This document shows, piece after piece, positions 27,204 to 36,156 of a DNA stretch of 64,000 nucleotides. The notes below the pieces were generated by a model, which made no database searches, had not been told where the DNA came from, and saw nothing but the letters and a program-made list of their open reading frames with translations. The position numbers and the translations under genes are program-made. Location of the stretch: assembly GCF_900109725.1 (NCBI RefSeq), contig NZ_FOBC01000001.1, positions 234,957 to 298,956 on the forward strand, written 5' to 3'. Numbering within the stretch: position 1 is the first letter of the stretch; every line of letters begins with the position of its first letter. The DNA comes from Halomonas daqiaonensis. GTDB lineage: Bacteria; Pseudomonadota; Gammaproteobacteria; Pseudomonadales; Halomonadaceae.

Positions 27204-29576
27204 TCAGCCCAGGGTCTCGCCGGCCAGCATGAACCAGGTCTCGAGGACCGCATCGGGATTGAGCGACACGGAGTCGATCCCTTGCTCCATCAGCCACTTG
27301 GCCAGATCCGGATGGTCCGAGGGTCCCTGACCGCAGATGCCGATGTACTTGCCCTGGGCGTGGCAGGCCTGGATGGCCATGGCCAGCAGCTTCTTCACCG
27401 CCGGATTCCGCTCGTCGAAGAGGTGGGCGACGATGCCGGAGTCGCGATCCAGCCCCAGGGTCAGCTGGGTGAGGTCGTTGGAGCCGATGGAGAAACCATC
27501 GAAGTACTCGAGGAACTCCTCGGCCAGCAGGGCGTTCGCCGGCAACTCGCACATCATGATCACCCTGAGGCCCTGCTCACCACGAGCCAGGCCGTTGGCG
27601 GCGAGCAGGTCGACCACCTCGCTGGCCTCCTCGGTGGTACGCACGAAGGGCACCATGATCTCGACGTTGTCCAGCCCCATCACCTCGCGCACCCGCTTGA
27701 GCGCCCGGCACTCCAGCTCGAAGCAGGGGCGGAAGGTGTCGGAGATGTAGCGAGAAGCGCCCCGGAACCCGAGCATGGGGTTCTCTTCGCCCGGCTCGTA
27801 GAGCTTGCCGCCGATCAGGTTCTCGTACTCGTTGGACTTGAAGTCCGACAGGCGCACGATGACCGGCTGCGGATAGAAGGAGGCCGCCAGGGTGGCAATG
27901 CCCTCGACTAGCTTGTCGACGTAGAACTCCACCGGGTCGCTGTAGCCGGCGGTGCGCAGGTCGATGGTCTGCTGCAGGTCGGCAGGCAGGGTGTCGTACT
28001 CGAGCAGTGCCTTGGGGTGCACACCGATCATGCGATTGATGATGAACTCGAGGCGAGCCAGGCCGACCCCGGCATTGGGCAGGCTGGCGAAGCTGAAGGC
28101 GCGATCCGGGTTACCGACGTTCATCATGATCTTGAACGGGATCTCGGGCATGGCATCGACGCTGGTCACGCGACGATCGAATTCCAGCAGCCCTTCGTAG
28201 ACGTGCCCGGCGTCGCCTTCGGCACAGGAGACGGTAACGTCGCGTCCGTCGTTCAGCGCCTCGGTGGCATCACCGCAGCCCACCACTGCCGGGATGCCCA
28301 GTTCACGGGCGATGATCGCCGCGTGGCAGGTGCGACCGCCGCGATTGGTGACGATGGCCGAGGCGCGCTTCATGATCGGCTCCCAGTCCGGGTCGGTCAT
28401 GTCGGTGACCAGCACATCGCCGGAGTTGACCTTCTCCATGTCATCCGGGGAGAACACCACCTTGACCGCACCGCGGCCGATGCGCTGGCCGATGGCCCGG
28501 CCGACCACCAGGGTGCGCCCCTTCTCCTTGAGCTGGAAACGCTCGAGCTTGCCGCCCTCCTGCTGGGAGACCACGGTCTCGGGACGAGCCTGGACGATGT
28601 AGAGTTCGCCATCGTCGCCATCCAGCGCCCATTCGATGTCCATGGGGCGGCCGTAGTGCTCCTCGATGGTCATCGCCTGGCGGGCCAGCGCCATGATCTG
28701 CTCGTCGTCGATGCAGAAGCGCGCGCGGTCGGCCAGCGGCACATCGACGGTTTCCACCGACTTGCCGGCACTGGTGTCGTCGGTGTAGATCATCTTGATC
28801 AGCTTGGAGCCGAGGTTGCGACGCAACACCGCCGGGCGCCCCGCCGCCAGGGTCGGCTTGTGGACATAGAACTCGTCGGGGTTCACCGCGCCCTGCACCA
28901 CGGTCTCGCCCAGCCCCCAGGAGGCGGTGACGAAGACGGCATCGCGGTAGCCAGACTCGGTGTCCAGGGTGAACATCACGCCCGCGGCGCCGGTCTCGGA
29001 GCGCACCATCTTCTGGATACCGGCGGAGAGCGCCACGTTCTCGTGGGCATAGCCACGGTGCACCCGGTAGGAGATGGCGCGGTCGTTGAACAGCGAGGCG
29101 AAGACCTCATGCACGGCGCGCTTGATGTTGTCGAAACCCTCGATATTGAGGAAGGTCTCCTGCTGGCCGGCGAAGGAGGCATCCGGCAGATCCTCGGCGG
29201 TGGCCGAACTGCGCACGGCCACCTTGAGGTTGGGATGCATCGACGACAGCGTCGCGTAGCTCTCGCGCAGGTAGCGCTCGAAGGTCGGCGGCAGCGGGGT
29301 GTCGATGACCCACTGGCGGATCTCGGCACCCGCCCTCGCCAGTTCGGCAACGTCATCGACATCCAGGGTAGCGAGCCGTTTGTTGATGCGCTCGTTGAGC
29401 CCTTCGTGGGAGAGGAATTCGCGATAGGCGTGAGCCGTGGTGGCGAATCCGCCGGGGACGGTGACACCCGCACCGGACAGGTTGGAGATCATCTCGCCGA
29501 GGGAGGCATTCTTGCCGCCGACTCGCTCGACATCGTCCATGCCCAATTGATCGAACCACTGAATGTAATCGTCCAT
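27204..29576 (-). CDS. ppsA: Phosphoenolpyruvate synthase (pyruvate, water dikinase)
   Basis: 790-residue enzyme making PEP from pyruvate and ATP for gluconeogenesis. The N-terminal ATP-binding domain begins [26 protein letters not shown]; the central phosphohistidine domain carries [21 protein letters not shown] with the catalytic His near residue 418, and the regulatory Thr lies two residues before it. The C-terminal PEP-utilising barrel ends with [18 protein letters not shown] and [14 protein letters not shown] 29576 has TTGGAG upstream; an earlier in-frame start at 29639 is not supported. It is transcribed divergently from ppsR, whose product controls it by reversible phosphorylation. Confidence 0.96.
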   Translation of the reverse strand: MDDYIQWFDQLGMDDVERVGGKNASLGEMISNLSGAGVTVPGGFATTAHAYREFLSHEGLNERINKRLATLDVDDVAELARAGAEIRQWVIDTPLPPTFERYLRESYATLSSMHPNLKVAVRSSATAEDLPDASFAGQQETFLNIEGFDNIKRAVHEVFASLFNDRAISYRVHRGYAHENVALSAGIQKMVRSETGAAGVMFTLDTESGYRDAVFVTASWGLGETVVQGAVNPDEFYVHKPTLAAGRPAVLRRNLGSKLIKMIYTDDTSAGKSVETVDVPLADRARFCIDDEQIMALARQAMTIEEHYGRPMDIEWALDGDDGELYIVQARPETVVSQQEGGKLERFQLKEKGRTLVVGRAIGQRIGRGAVKVVFSPDDMEKVNSGDVLVTDMTDPDWEPIMKRASAIVTNRGGRTCHAAIIARELGIPAVVGCGDATEALNDGRDVTVSCAEGDAGHVYEGLLEFDRRVTSVDAMPEIPFKIMMNVGNPDRAFSFASLPNAGVGLARLEFIINRMIGVHPKALLEYDTLPADLQQTIDLRTAGYSDPVEFYVDKLVEGIATLAASFYPQPVIVRLSDFKSNEYENLIGGKLYEPGEENPMLGFRGASRYISDTFRPCFELECRALKRVREVMGLDNVEIMVPFVRTTEEASEVVDLLAANGLARGEQGLRVIMMCELPANALLAEEFLEYFDGFSIGSNDLTQLTLGLDRDSGIVAHLFDERNPAVKKLLAMAIQACHAQGKYIGICGQGPSDHPDLAKWLMEQGIDSVSLNPDAVLETWFMLAGETLG

Positions 29577-29815
29577 GAGAGCTCCAAGGATGTCGACGAC
29601 GGATGCATCATGCCGGCAGGCCACAATGGGCTCTGGCATGAGGGGATGCTGGCGACCTTAACAGCGGGCTTCCATATTCGCCATTAGTCTAACATCGAAG
29701 TCATTGGAGGATTTTTACAACACCGGTCGAATCGCCGGAAACCCCGCCTCTTGTTCCGGCCCCGACCAGCACCGACAATGGGCTCCAACTTCGTACTGGA
29801 GCACAGCGACCCGCC

Positions 29816-30649
29816 ATGACGCGTACCGCCTTCTTCATCTCCGATGGCACCGGCATCACCGCCGAGAGCCTGGGACGCAGCCTGCTCGCCCAGTTCGAGA
29901 GCGTCGAGATCCGCATGCTCACCAAGCCTTATATCGACTCCCTCGAGAAGGCTAAAACCCTGGTGGCCATCATCGAGGCCACGGCGGTGCGCGACGGCGA
30001 GCAGCCGATCATCATCGACACCATCGTCGACGAGAAGATTCGCGATGTGATACGTGAGGCCCCGGGCTTCAAGGTCGACATCTTCTCGACCTTCCTCAAG
30101 CCGCTGGAGGAGGAACTGGAAGCCCACTCCTCCTACAGCGTCGGTCGCACCCATGCCATCGGCCGCGACGACGTCTACATGGACCGCATCCATTCGGTGC
30201 ACTTCGCCCTGGACAACGACGACGGGGCCCGCACCCACCAGTACGACAAGGCCGACCTCATCCTGGTCGGGGTCTCGCGCTGCGGCAAGACGCCCACCTC
30301 GCTCTACCTGGCCCTGCAGTTCGGCATCCGCGCCGCCAACTACCCGCTCACCGAGGACGACCAAGACGAGAACGGCACCCTGAAGCTGCCGAAGGCCCTG
30401 GTGCCGCATCGCCACAAGCTGTTCGGGCTGACTATCGACCCGCGACGGCTGGCGGCAATACGCCACGAGCGCCGGCCCAACAGCCGCTACAGCTCGATGG
30501 ACCAGTGCGTCCAGGAGGTCGAGCAGACCGAGGGGCTCTATCGCCAGTTGCACATCCCCTATATCGACACCACCCGCTTCTCCGTGGAGGAGATCTCCAC
30601 CCGGATGATCGCCGAAACCGGCCTGACGCGGCGCTTTTCGCCGCGATAA
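29816..30649 (+). CDS. ppsR: PEP synthase regulatory protein PpsR (DUF299 kinase/phosphorylase)
   Basis: 277-residue bifunctional ADP-dependent kinase and Pi-dependent phosphorylase that switches PEP synthase off and on. Visible features: the opening [22 protein letters not shown], the P-loop [11 protein letters not shown] near residue 150, and the [19 protein letters not shown] block. Length matches E. coli PpsR. The divergent pairing with ppsA across 239 bases is the standard arrangement. The stop codon TAA (30647-30649) is also the first three bases of a family 2 terminator element. Confidence 0.95.
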   Translation: MTRTAFFISDGTGITAESLGRSLLAQFESVEIRMLTKPYIDSLEKAKTLVAIIEATAVRDGEQPIIIDTIVDEKIRDVIREAPGFKVDIFSTFLKPLEEELEAHSSYSVGRTHAIGRDDVYMDRIHSVHFALDNDDGARTHQYDKADLILVGVSRCGKTPTSLYLALQFGIRAANYPLTEDDQDENGTLKLPKALVPHRHKLFGLTIDPRRLAAIRHERRPNSRYSSMDQCVQEVEQTEGLYRQLHIPYIDTTRFSVEEISTRMIAETGLTRRFSPR

Positions 30650-30854
30650 GCGCCGAGGGCCGAGCGCTCGGCGCCGAGCAGAATGGTGCTCGCGCACCAC
30701 TATGGCACCAAGAAAAACCTCCATCAGGCTACTCTGAACTGCACCCCGAGAGTTGGACACCTAATCCAACCTTCGGGGGTTTTTCTTGGCTGCTTGGCTG
30801 CTTGGCTGCTTGGCTGCTTGGCTGCTTGGCTGCTTGGCTGCTTGGCGCTTGAGG
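30650..30854. repeat. Tandem-array terminator element, family 2, copy A
   Basis: Fills the gap between the convergent ends of ppsR and the CoA-transferase gene. Left part: four degenerate 7-base units of GCGCCGA (30650-30677). Core: GATGGTGCTCGCGCACCACTATGGC, whose TGGTGC/GCACCA arms can pair. Middle: a terminator that differs from copies B and C. Right part: seven exact 8-base units of TTGGCTGC (30786-30841) and then TTGGCGCTT. In RNA, GCCGAGC of the left array can pair with GCTTGGC of the right array, with one wobble. Confidence 0.92.
30744..30784 (+). terminator. Terminator inside element copy A, apparently replaced by foreign sequence
   Basis: Hairpin with 14-base arms (30744-30757 and 30765-30778; two mismatches) and TTTTT after it. 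The segment from 30735 (TGAACTGCACCCCGAGAGTT then GGACA) resembles the end of an IS3-family (IS150-group) element and stands where copies B and C carry the right half of an ACCTCC/GGAGGT hairpin. The remaining left arm AAAAACCTCC and the final GGGTTTTTC still fit the element consensus. Confidence 0.75.
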
Positions 30855-32060
30855 TTATCTCACCACCCCTGCCTTTCTGAGCTTGGCGATATCGTCCCTG
30901 GAGAGACCCATCTCGGCGAGGATGTCATCGCTGTCCTGCCCGAGCCGCGGCGGCGCCACTTCGCTGGTAGCGGATTCGCCGTCGAATCGCAGGGGGTTGG
31001 CGACCTGGGGCACCTCGAGAGCGTCACGCTGCAGCGTCCGATGCAGGCCGCGGTGGCGCACCTGGGGGTCGTCAAAGACCTCGGTGAGGGTATTGATCGG
31101 ACCGGCGGGAATACCACGCGCCTCCATCTCGGCCAACCAGTCATCGCGATCGCGCTCGAGCAGGATCGGCTGGATAAGCGAGACCAGCACCTCTCGATTT
31201 CCGACCCGGGCGCCATTGGTGGCATAGGCAGGGTCCTCGGCCCACTCGGGATGGCCGAGCATGTCGGCAAAGCGTGCAAACTGGGCGTCATTGCCTACGG
31301 TGAGCACCAGATGGCCGTTGGCGCAGGCGAAGGCCTGATAGGGCACGATATTGGGGTGGGCGTTGCCATGACGCTCGGGTGAACGGCCCTCGACCAGCGC
31401 ATTGAGCGCCTGGTTGGCGAGAGTGGCCACCTGGACGTCGAGCAGCGCCAGGTCGATGTGCTGCCCCCTGCCGGTGCGTGCACGTTCCTGAAGGGCCGCC
31501 AGCACGCCTACCGTGGCGTACAGACCGGTCATCACGTCGGTAATGGCCACGCCGGTCTTCATCGGCATGCCATCCGGCTCGCCGGAGAGGCTCATCAAGC
31601 CGCCCATGGCCTGGATCATGAAGTCGTAGCCGGCACGATGGGCATAGGGGCCATCCTGCCCGAAGCCGGTGACCGAACAGCCGATCAGCCGCGGATTGAT
31701 CGCCTTCAGGCTGGGGTAGTCGAGCCCGTACCTGGCCAGGCCGCCGACCTTGAAGTTCTCGAGCAGGATATCGGCACCCTTCGCCAGTTCCCTGACCAGC
31801 TCCTGTCCAGCCTCAGTCGCGATGTCCACGGCCAGCGACTGCTTGCCGCGGTTGGCACAGAGGAAATAGGCCGCGACCCGTTCGGCATCGTCCTCCTCGG
31901 CTAGCCAAGGCGGTCCCCAGCCGCGGGTGTCATCGCCGCGCAATGGGTGCTCGACCTTGATCACCCGCGCCCCGAGATCGGCGAGCAGCTGGCCGGCCCA
32001 GGGTCCGGCCAGTACCCTCGAAAGATCCAGCACCACGATACCCGCCAGGGGTTCGCTCAT
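30855..32060 (-). CDS. CaiB/BaiF-type CoA-transferase (probable glutarate CoA-transferase)
   Basis: 401-residue family III CoA-transferase. The N-terminus (GIVVLDLSRVLAGPWAGQLLADLGARVIKVEHP), DILLENFKVG and the catalytic Asp in GYDFMIQAMGG are diagnostic. Family members move CoA between carboxylic acids. Because it lies just downstream of glutaryl-CoA dehydrogenase in the same direction, the likeliest substrates are succinyl-CoA and glutarate (SUGCT-like), feeding lysine or glutarate breakdown; that is inference from context. A family 1 repeat lies in the 180-base gap between the two genes. No clear ribosome-binding site beyond a weak AAGGAGTCA. Confidence 0.86.
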   Translation of the reverse strand: MSEPLAGIVVLDLSRVLAGPWAGQLLADLGARVIKVEHPLRGDDTRGWGPPWLAEEDDAERVAAYFLCANRGKQSLAVDIATEAGQELVRELAKGADILLENFKVGGLARYGLDYPSLKAINPRLIGCSVTGFGQDGPYAHRAGYDFMIQAMGGLMSLSGEPDGMPMKTGVAITDVMTGLYATVGVLAALQERARTGRGQHIDLALLDVQVATLANQALNALVEGRSPERHGNAHPNIVPYQAFACANGHLVLTVGNDAQFARFADMLGHPEWAEDPAYATNGARVGNREVLVSLIQPILLERDRDDWLAEMEARGIPAGPINTLTEVFDDPQVRHRGLHRTLQRDALEVPQVANPLRFDGESATSEVAPPRLGQDSDDILAEMGLSRDDIAKLRKAGVVR

Positions 32061-32096
32061 GTTGACTCCTTATAGAGTGTGCAGATGGCTGCTCCA

Positions 32097-32237
32097 CTCG
32101 GGGCTAATCCTGCGACAGGCCTTCGAGGAGGCGCTGTAAATACTTCCTTGTACGCTACCGACGCCATCCCTGGCGTAGGACCTCCTCTGCGACCTGTCCC
32201 AGGCGCCTCTCGTTTCCGTCTACTTGATAATCCTGGC
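32097..32237 (+). repeat. Dispersed structured intergenic repeat, family 1, copy 4
   Basis: 141-base short-form copy, plus orientation, within the gcdH to CoA-transferase gap. Contains CGACAGGCC, CGAGGAGGCGCTGTAAA, CGCTACCGACGCCATCCC, TGGCGTAGGACCTCCTC and GACCTGTCCC. The right end is decayed (CTACTTGATAATCC instead of CTAACTGCGATAATCC). If the two genes are co-transcribed, this copy is part of the mRNA. Confidence 0.85.
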
Positions 32238-32240
32238 AGA

Positions 32241-33422
32241 TCAGCCGGAAAAGGCCTGGATGCCAGTCTGGGCGCGCCCGAGGATCAGGGCATGGACGTC
32301 ATGGGTGCCTTCGTAGGTGTTCACCGCCTCGAGGTTCATGACGTGGCGGATCACGTGGTACTCGTCGCTGATGCCGTTGCCGCCGTGCATGTCCCGAGCC
32401 ATACGGGCGATGTCCAGCGCCTTGCCGCAGTTGTTGCGCTTGATCAACGAGATCGCTTCGGGCACCAGCTGGCCGTCATCGATCATGCGGCCGACGCGCA
32501 GCGCCGCCTGCAGGCCCAGGGTGATCTCTGTCTGCATGTCGGCGAGCTTCTTCTGGATCAGTTGGTTGGCGGCCAATGGGCGGCCGAACTGCTTGCGCTC
32601 CAGGGTATAGTCGCGAGCCGCATGCCAGCAGGCTTCGGCGGCGCCCATGGTGCCCCAGGCGATGCCGAAGCGGGCGCGGTTGAGACAGGAGAACGGTCCC
32701 TTGAGACCGGTGACGTTGGGCAGGCGCTGCTCCTCGGAGACCTCAACGTCCTGCATGGCGATCTGGCCGGTGATGGAGGCGCGCAGGCTGAACTTGCCCT
32801 CGATCTTGGGGGCCGAAAGCCCCTTCATGCCCTTCTCGAGGATGAAGCCGTTGACGATCCCCTCATCATCCCGGGCCCAGACCACGAGGACATCGGCGAT
32901 GGGCGAGTTGGTAATCCAGGTCTTGGTGCCGTTGAGCCGCCAGCCGTTATCAGTGCGTGTGGCACGGGTGCTCATGCCGCCGGGGTCGGAGCCGTGATCT
33001 GGCTCGGTGAGGCCGAAGGCACCCACCCACTCACCGCTGGCCAGCTTGGGCAGATATTTCTCGCGCTGGGCCTCGCTGCCGAAGGCGTGGATCGGGTACA
33101 TCACCAGGCTCGATTGCACACTCATGGCACTGCGGTAGCCGGAGTCGACACGCTCCACCTCACGGGCGATCAGGCCATAGCTGACGTAGTTGAGCCCGGC
33201 GCAGCCGTAGCCGTCGATGGTCGCACCGAGCAGGCCCAGCTCGCCCATCTCGTTCATGATCTCGCGGTCGAAACGCTCGTGACGATTGGCCTCCAGCACT
33301 CGTGGCAGCAGCTTTTCCTGGCAATAGTCGTGGGCGGTCTGGAGGACCATGCGCTCGTCCTCGGAGAGCTGATCGACGAGGCGGAAGGGGTCGTCCCAGG
33401 TGACGGGAATGATCTGGCTCAT
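32241..33422 (-). CDS. gcdH: Glutaryl-CoA dehydrogenase
   Basis: 393-residue flavoprotein that oxidises and decarboxylates glutaryl-CoA to crotonyl-CoA in lysine and tryptophan breakdown. The acyl-CoA dehydrogenase fold is clear, and the family-specific signatures are [19 protein letters not shown], the substrate-binding Arg region ([16 protein letters not shown]) and the catalytic Glu in [25 protein letters not shown] lies about seven bases before the ATG at 33422. The AT-rich stretch just upstream (33440-33475) probably carries the promoter. The terminal Ala-Phe-Ser-Gly is typical. Confidence 0.94.
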   Translation of the reverse strand: MSQIIPVTWDDPFRLVDQLSEDERMVLQTAHDYCQEKLLPRVLEANRHERFDREIMNEMGELGLLGATIDGYGCAGLNYVSYGLIAREVERVDSGYRSAMSVQSSLVMYPIHAFGSEAQREKYLPKLASGEWVGAFGLTEPDHGSDPGGMSTRATRTDNGWRLNGTKTWITNSPIADVLVVWARDDEGIVNGFILEKGMKGLSAPKIEGKFSLRASITGQIAMQDVEVSEEQRLPNVTGLKGPFSCLNRARFGIAWGTMGAAEACWHAARDYTLERKQFGRPLAANQLIQKKLADMQTEITLGLQAALRVGRMIDDGQLVPEAISLIKRNNCGKALDIARMARDMHGGNGISDEYHVIRHVMNLEAVNTYEGTHDVHALILGRAQTGIQAFSG

Positions 33423-33556
33423 GGGGTATCCTCGGCTGATGTGCTGATAATATCTATATTTTTGTTAAATGTAGACCAAGACCCGGCATCTGCCAAGCCT
33501 TGCCATCGAAAAAACACGCTGATCATCCTGGTCGAACAACCGCTACCGGCTTACGG

Positions 33557-34924
33557 TTAAAAAGCCAGTACGCGGCGAATTTGTCGCCAGGCGAGCAACG
33601 CGACCAGCAGGTTGGCGGCGAGCATCCCGGCGAAGACGCCGGTGCTGCCAGCCAGCCAGCCACCCAGCCAGGCCAGCGGCACGGTCAGGGCGAAGAGCCT
33701 GACTACCGACAGCCGCATGGCCCGGGCGGGACGGTGCAGGGCGTTGAAGGAGGAGACCGCCAGGATCACCACGCCCTGGGCACCGAGTCCGAGGGGTACC
33801 AGCCACAGGAAGCTGCGTAGTACCTCTCCTACGGCCTCCCGGCTGGCATAGCCGGCCACCAGCCAGGGCGCCAGCAGCTGCAGCACACCCCAGACCAGTA
33901 GCTGCCAGGCCAGCACGAAGACGAAACAGCCGAGGATCGCCCGACGCACCCGGTCGTGCTGGCCGGCGCCGGCATTCTGGCTGACCAGCGGCGAGAGAGT
34001 CATGGAGAGTGCCAGCACGGCGATCAGGGAGATAGCCTCGATACGCGACCCGACGCCGAAGCCTGCCACCGCATCGTGGCCATGACCGGCCATGATGCGG
34101 GTTATCAGCCCCAGGGCAATGGGAGTAAAGACACTGGTGATGGCTGCCGGGCCCGCAATGCGACCCAGCTCCCGCCAGGAGGCAGCGAGGCCCTGCCAGC
34201 TCAATCCGGCCAGGTCAAAGAGCTCGCGAAGCTCCCGCTGGAAGACCAGTAACCCGGCCATGAGGCCCCAGCTCAACACCGTGGCGAGCGCCGCACCGGA
34301 GACCCCCAGGGCCGGGAAGGGCCCGATGCCGAAGATCAGCAACCAGTCCAGCAGCACGTTGACGCCGGCAGCCAGTGCCATCGTCAACCCCTGGGTGGCG
34401 GTATTGCCGTGGGCGCGCAAGATGCTGTTGAGTACCCTCGGCACGATTACCGCCGCCGCCCCCAGGTACCAGATGCCCATGTAATCGCGGATATGCGGCA
34501 TCAGCAAGTCATCGGCGCCCATCAGGCGGAATAGCGGCTCCAGGGTGGCCAGCCCCAGCAGCGTCATGCACAGCCCCACTACCACCGCCAGCAGGGCCGC
34601 GTCGGTGGCCCGTCGTCGCACCGTGCCCGGGTCGCCTTCTCCCAGGCGCCGCGCCACCACCGCCGAGGTGCCGATCCCCAGGCCGATGGCCAGGCTGATC
34701 ACCGTGAAGACCACGGGGAAGGTGAAGGCCACTGCTGCCAGTTCCTCGGTGCCGAGACGCGAGATGAACCAGGTATCCACCAGGTTGAAGCTCATCATGG
34801 CGATCATGCCGCCGACCACCGGTAGGCTCTTGCGCATCAGCGTCAGGCCGATAGGTCCCTCGAGGAGGTCGCGACGAGCAGGACGGGAGCGTGACGGAGA
34901 AGACGAGGAAGCGGGTGCGCTCAT
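33557..34924 (-). CDS. MATE-family multidrug/metabolite efflux transporter
   Basis: 455-residue transporter with two MatE domains and about twelve membrane helices. The first domain begins LPVVGGMIAMMSFNLVDTWFISRLGTEELAAVAFTFP and shows the family's ASN/GVGSAVAR-like GIGTSAVVARRLGEGD loop; the second half repeats it (GVGSRIEAISLIAVLALSMTLSPLVSQNAGA). Substrates are usually cationic drugs or organic molecules, exchanged for Na+ or H+. A short Ser/Pro/Arg-rich N-terminal tail precedes the first helix. A sigma-70-like promoter lies about 30-60 bases upstream, directly against the heptamer array of element copy B. Confidence 0.9.
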   Translation of the reverse strand: MSAPASSSSPSRSRPARRDLLEGPIGLTLMRKSLPVVGGMIAMMSFNLVDTWFISRLGTEELAAVAFTFPVVFTVISLAIGLGIGTSAVVARRLGEGDPGTVRRRATDAALLAVVVGLCMTLLGLATLEPLFRLMGADDLLMPHIRDYMGIWYLGAAAVIVPRVLNSILRAHGNTATQGLTMALAAGVNVLLDWLLIFGIGPFPALGVSGAALATVLSWGLMAGLLVFQRELRELFDLAGLSWQGLAASWRELGRIAGPAAITSVFTPIALGLITRIMAGHGHDAVAGFGVGSRIEAISLIAVLALSMTLSPLVSQNAGAGQHDRVRRAILGCFVFVLAWQLLVWGVLQLLAPWLVAGYASREAVGEVLRSFLWLVPLGLGAQGVVILAVSSFNALHRPARAMRLSVVRLFALTVPLAWLGGWLAGSTGVFAGMLAANLLVALLAWRQIRRVLAF

Positions 34925-34952
34925 GAAGGCTCTCGACGGAAACGGGCATCCG

Positions 34953-34981
34953 ATTGTGCCGCTTCACCGCATGGAGGGCAA
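34953..34981 (-). promoter_or_regulatory. Probable sigma-70 promoter of the MATE gene
   Basis: Reading the minus strand: -35 TTGCCC (34981-34976), 17-base spacer, -10 CACAAT (34958-34953), about 28 bases upstream of the MATE ATG. The -35 element lies only three bases from the first GCGCCGA unit of the tandem array. Confidence 0.5.
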
Positions 34982-34984
34982 AGC

Positions 34985-35189
34985 GCGCCGAGCGCCGAGC
35001 GCCGAGCGCCGAGCGCCGAGCGCCGAGCGCCGAGCGCCGAGCGCCGAGCGCCGAGCGCCGAGCAGGATGGTGTTCGCGCACTACTATGCCAACAAGGCAA
35101 AACCTCCAACAGGCAACTTTGTTGGAGGTTTTGCTTGGCTGCTTGGCTGCTTGGCTGCTTGGCTGCTTGGCTGCTTGGCTGCTTGGCGC
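34985..35189. repeat. Tandem-array terminator element, family 2, copy B
   Basis: Left: eleven exact copies of GCGCCGA (34985-35061). Core: GATGGTGTTCGCGCACTACTATGCC. Middle: terminator hairpin. Right: six exact copies of TTGGCTGC (35135-35182) and TTGGCGCT, running directly into the TTA that is the stop codon of mmsB on the minus strand. Unlike copies A and C it lies between two genes of the same direction, downstream of mmsB and upstream of the MATE gene. Confidence 0.93.
35099..35132 (-). terminator. Intrinsic terminator in element copy B
   Basis: AAAACCTCCAACA / TGTTGGAGGTTTT, 13-base perfect arms with an 8-base loop. The arms end in A and T runs, so it can act in both directions; on the minus strand it ends the mmsB operon. 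Confidence 0.9.
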
Positions 35190-36092
35190 TTACGTATCCT
35201 CGCCCTGGCGGTAGAGGGTCTGGATGCTGGAGAAGTCGAGCTGACCGCTGCCCTGGGCACTATGCAGGGCGAAGAGGTTGCGGGCCTGGGAGCCCATGGG
35301 CACGGTGGACTTCGAGCCCAGCGCCAGCTCCCAGGCCAGTCCCAGATCCTTGGCCATCAGGTCGGTCAGGAAGCCGCCCTGGTAGTCGCGGGAGGCGGCG
35401 GCGCCTTCCATCACCCCGGGCCAGGGGTTGTAGACATTGAGCGCCCAGTTGCCCCCGCTGCTCTGCTTCATGATCTCGGAGAGCACGGCCGGGTCCATGC
35501 CGTTCTTCACGCCCAGCGCCAGGGCCTCGGCGGTACCCGACATCAGGATGCCCAGCAGCATGTTGTTGCAGATCTTGGCTACCTGCCCCGCCCCCACTTC
35601 GCCGGCGTGGAAGATGTTCTTGCCCATCGCCTCGAGCAGCGGCTTGGCTTGCGCATATCCCTCTTCCGCTCCCCCGACGATAAAGGTCAGGGTGCCGGCC
35701 TTGGCACCGCCTACCCCGCCTGAAACAGGAGCATCCAGGTAGGTGAAGCCACGTTCGCTGGCGGCGGCTCCCACCAGGCGGGCGTCGTCAGGTGCGATGG
35801 TCGAGGAGTCGATGAGCAGCGGCTTGCCGTCGAGGGCATCGAGCAGCCCAGGCGCGCCATCGCGGCCCAGATAGAGCCCCTTGACGTGCGCCCCGGCCGG
35901 CAGCATGGAAACGACCACGTCCGCGCCGTTGGCGGCTGCCTCGGCGCTGGCGGCGCGCTGCGCGCCCTCGGCTTCCAGGGCCTGAATGGCGCTCTCGGCC
36001 AGGTCGAAGACGGTAACGTCATGGCCGGCCTTGACCAGGTTGATGGTCATGGGCGCACCCATATTGCCGAGGCCGATAAAGGCGATATTCAT
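35190..36092 (-). CDS. mmsB: 3-hydroxyisobutyrate dehydrogenase
   Basis: 300-residue NAD-dependent beta-hydroxyacid dehydrogenase of valine catabolism. Rossmann motif GLGNMGAPM near residue 7; substrate-binding signature DAPVSGGVGGAKAGTL; catalytic Lys in the GAGQVAKICNNMLL helix. These, together with the two upstream valine genes, separate it from tartronate semialdehyde reductases. GAGGAG lies upstream of ATG 36092. Last gene of the operon; its TAA stop is formed by the edge of the family 2 element. The usual next enzyme, MmsA, is not in this cluster. Confidence 0.93.
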   Translation of the reverse strand: MNIAFIGLGNMGAPMTINLVKAGHDVTVFDLAESAIQALEAEGAQRAASAEAAANGADVVVSMLPAGAHVKGLYLGRDGAPGLLDALDGKPLLIDSSTIAPDDARLVGAAASERGFTYLDAPVSGGVGGAKAGTLTFIVGGAEEGYAQAKPLLEAMGKNIFHAGEVGAGQVAKICNNMLLGILMSGTAEALALGVKNGMDPAVLSEIMKQSSGGNWALNVYNPWPGVMEGAAASRDYQGGFLTDLMAKDLGLAWELALGSKSTVPMGSQARNLFALHSAQGSGQLDFSSIQTLYRQGEDT

Positions 36093-36156
36093 AGGTTGTG
36101 CTCCTCGTTTTTGCGCTCGTCACTCTGAAGCTGCGATGGTTGATGCTGCGCCGGTC

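Noticed and set aside
30786..30841. CRISPR-like array
   Set aside because: Units of 7 or 8 bases are contiguous with no spacers, and no cas gene is nearby.
30683..35300. Hydrophobic peptides MVLAHHYG...AAWLLGCLAAWLLGCL beginning in the core of each family 2 element
   Set aside because: An 8-base unit gives the same 8-residue repeat in every frame, and the terminator lies between the ATG and the repeats, so these frames are expected by-products rather than genes. The shared first residues follow from the conserved DNA core.
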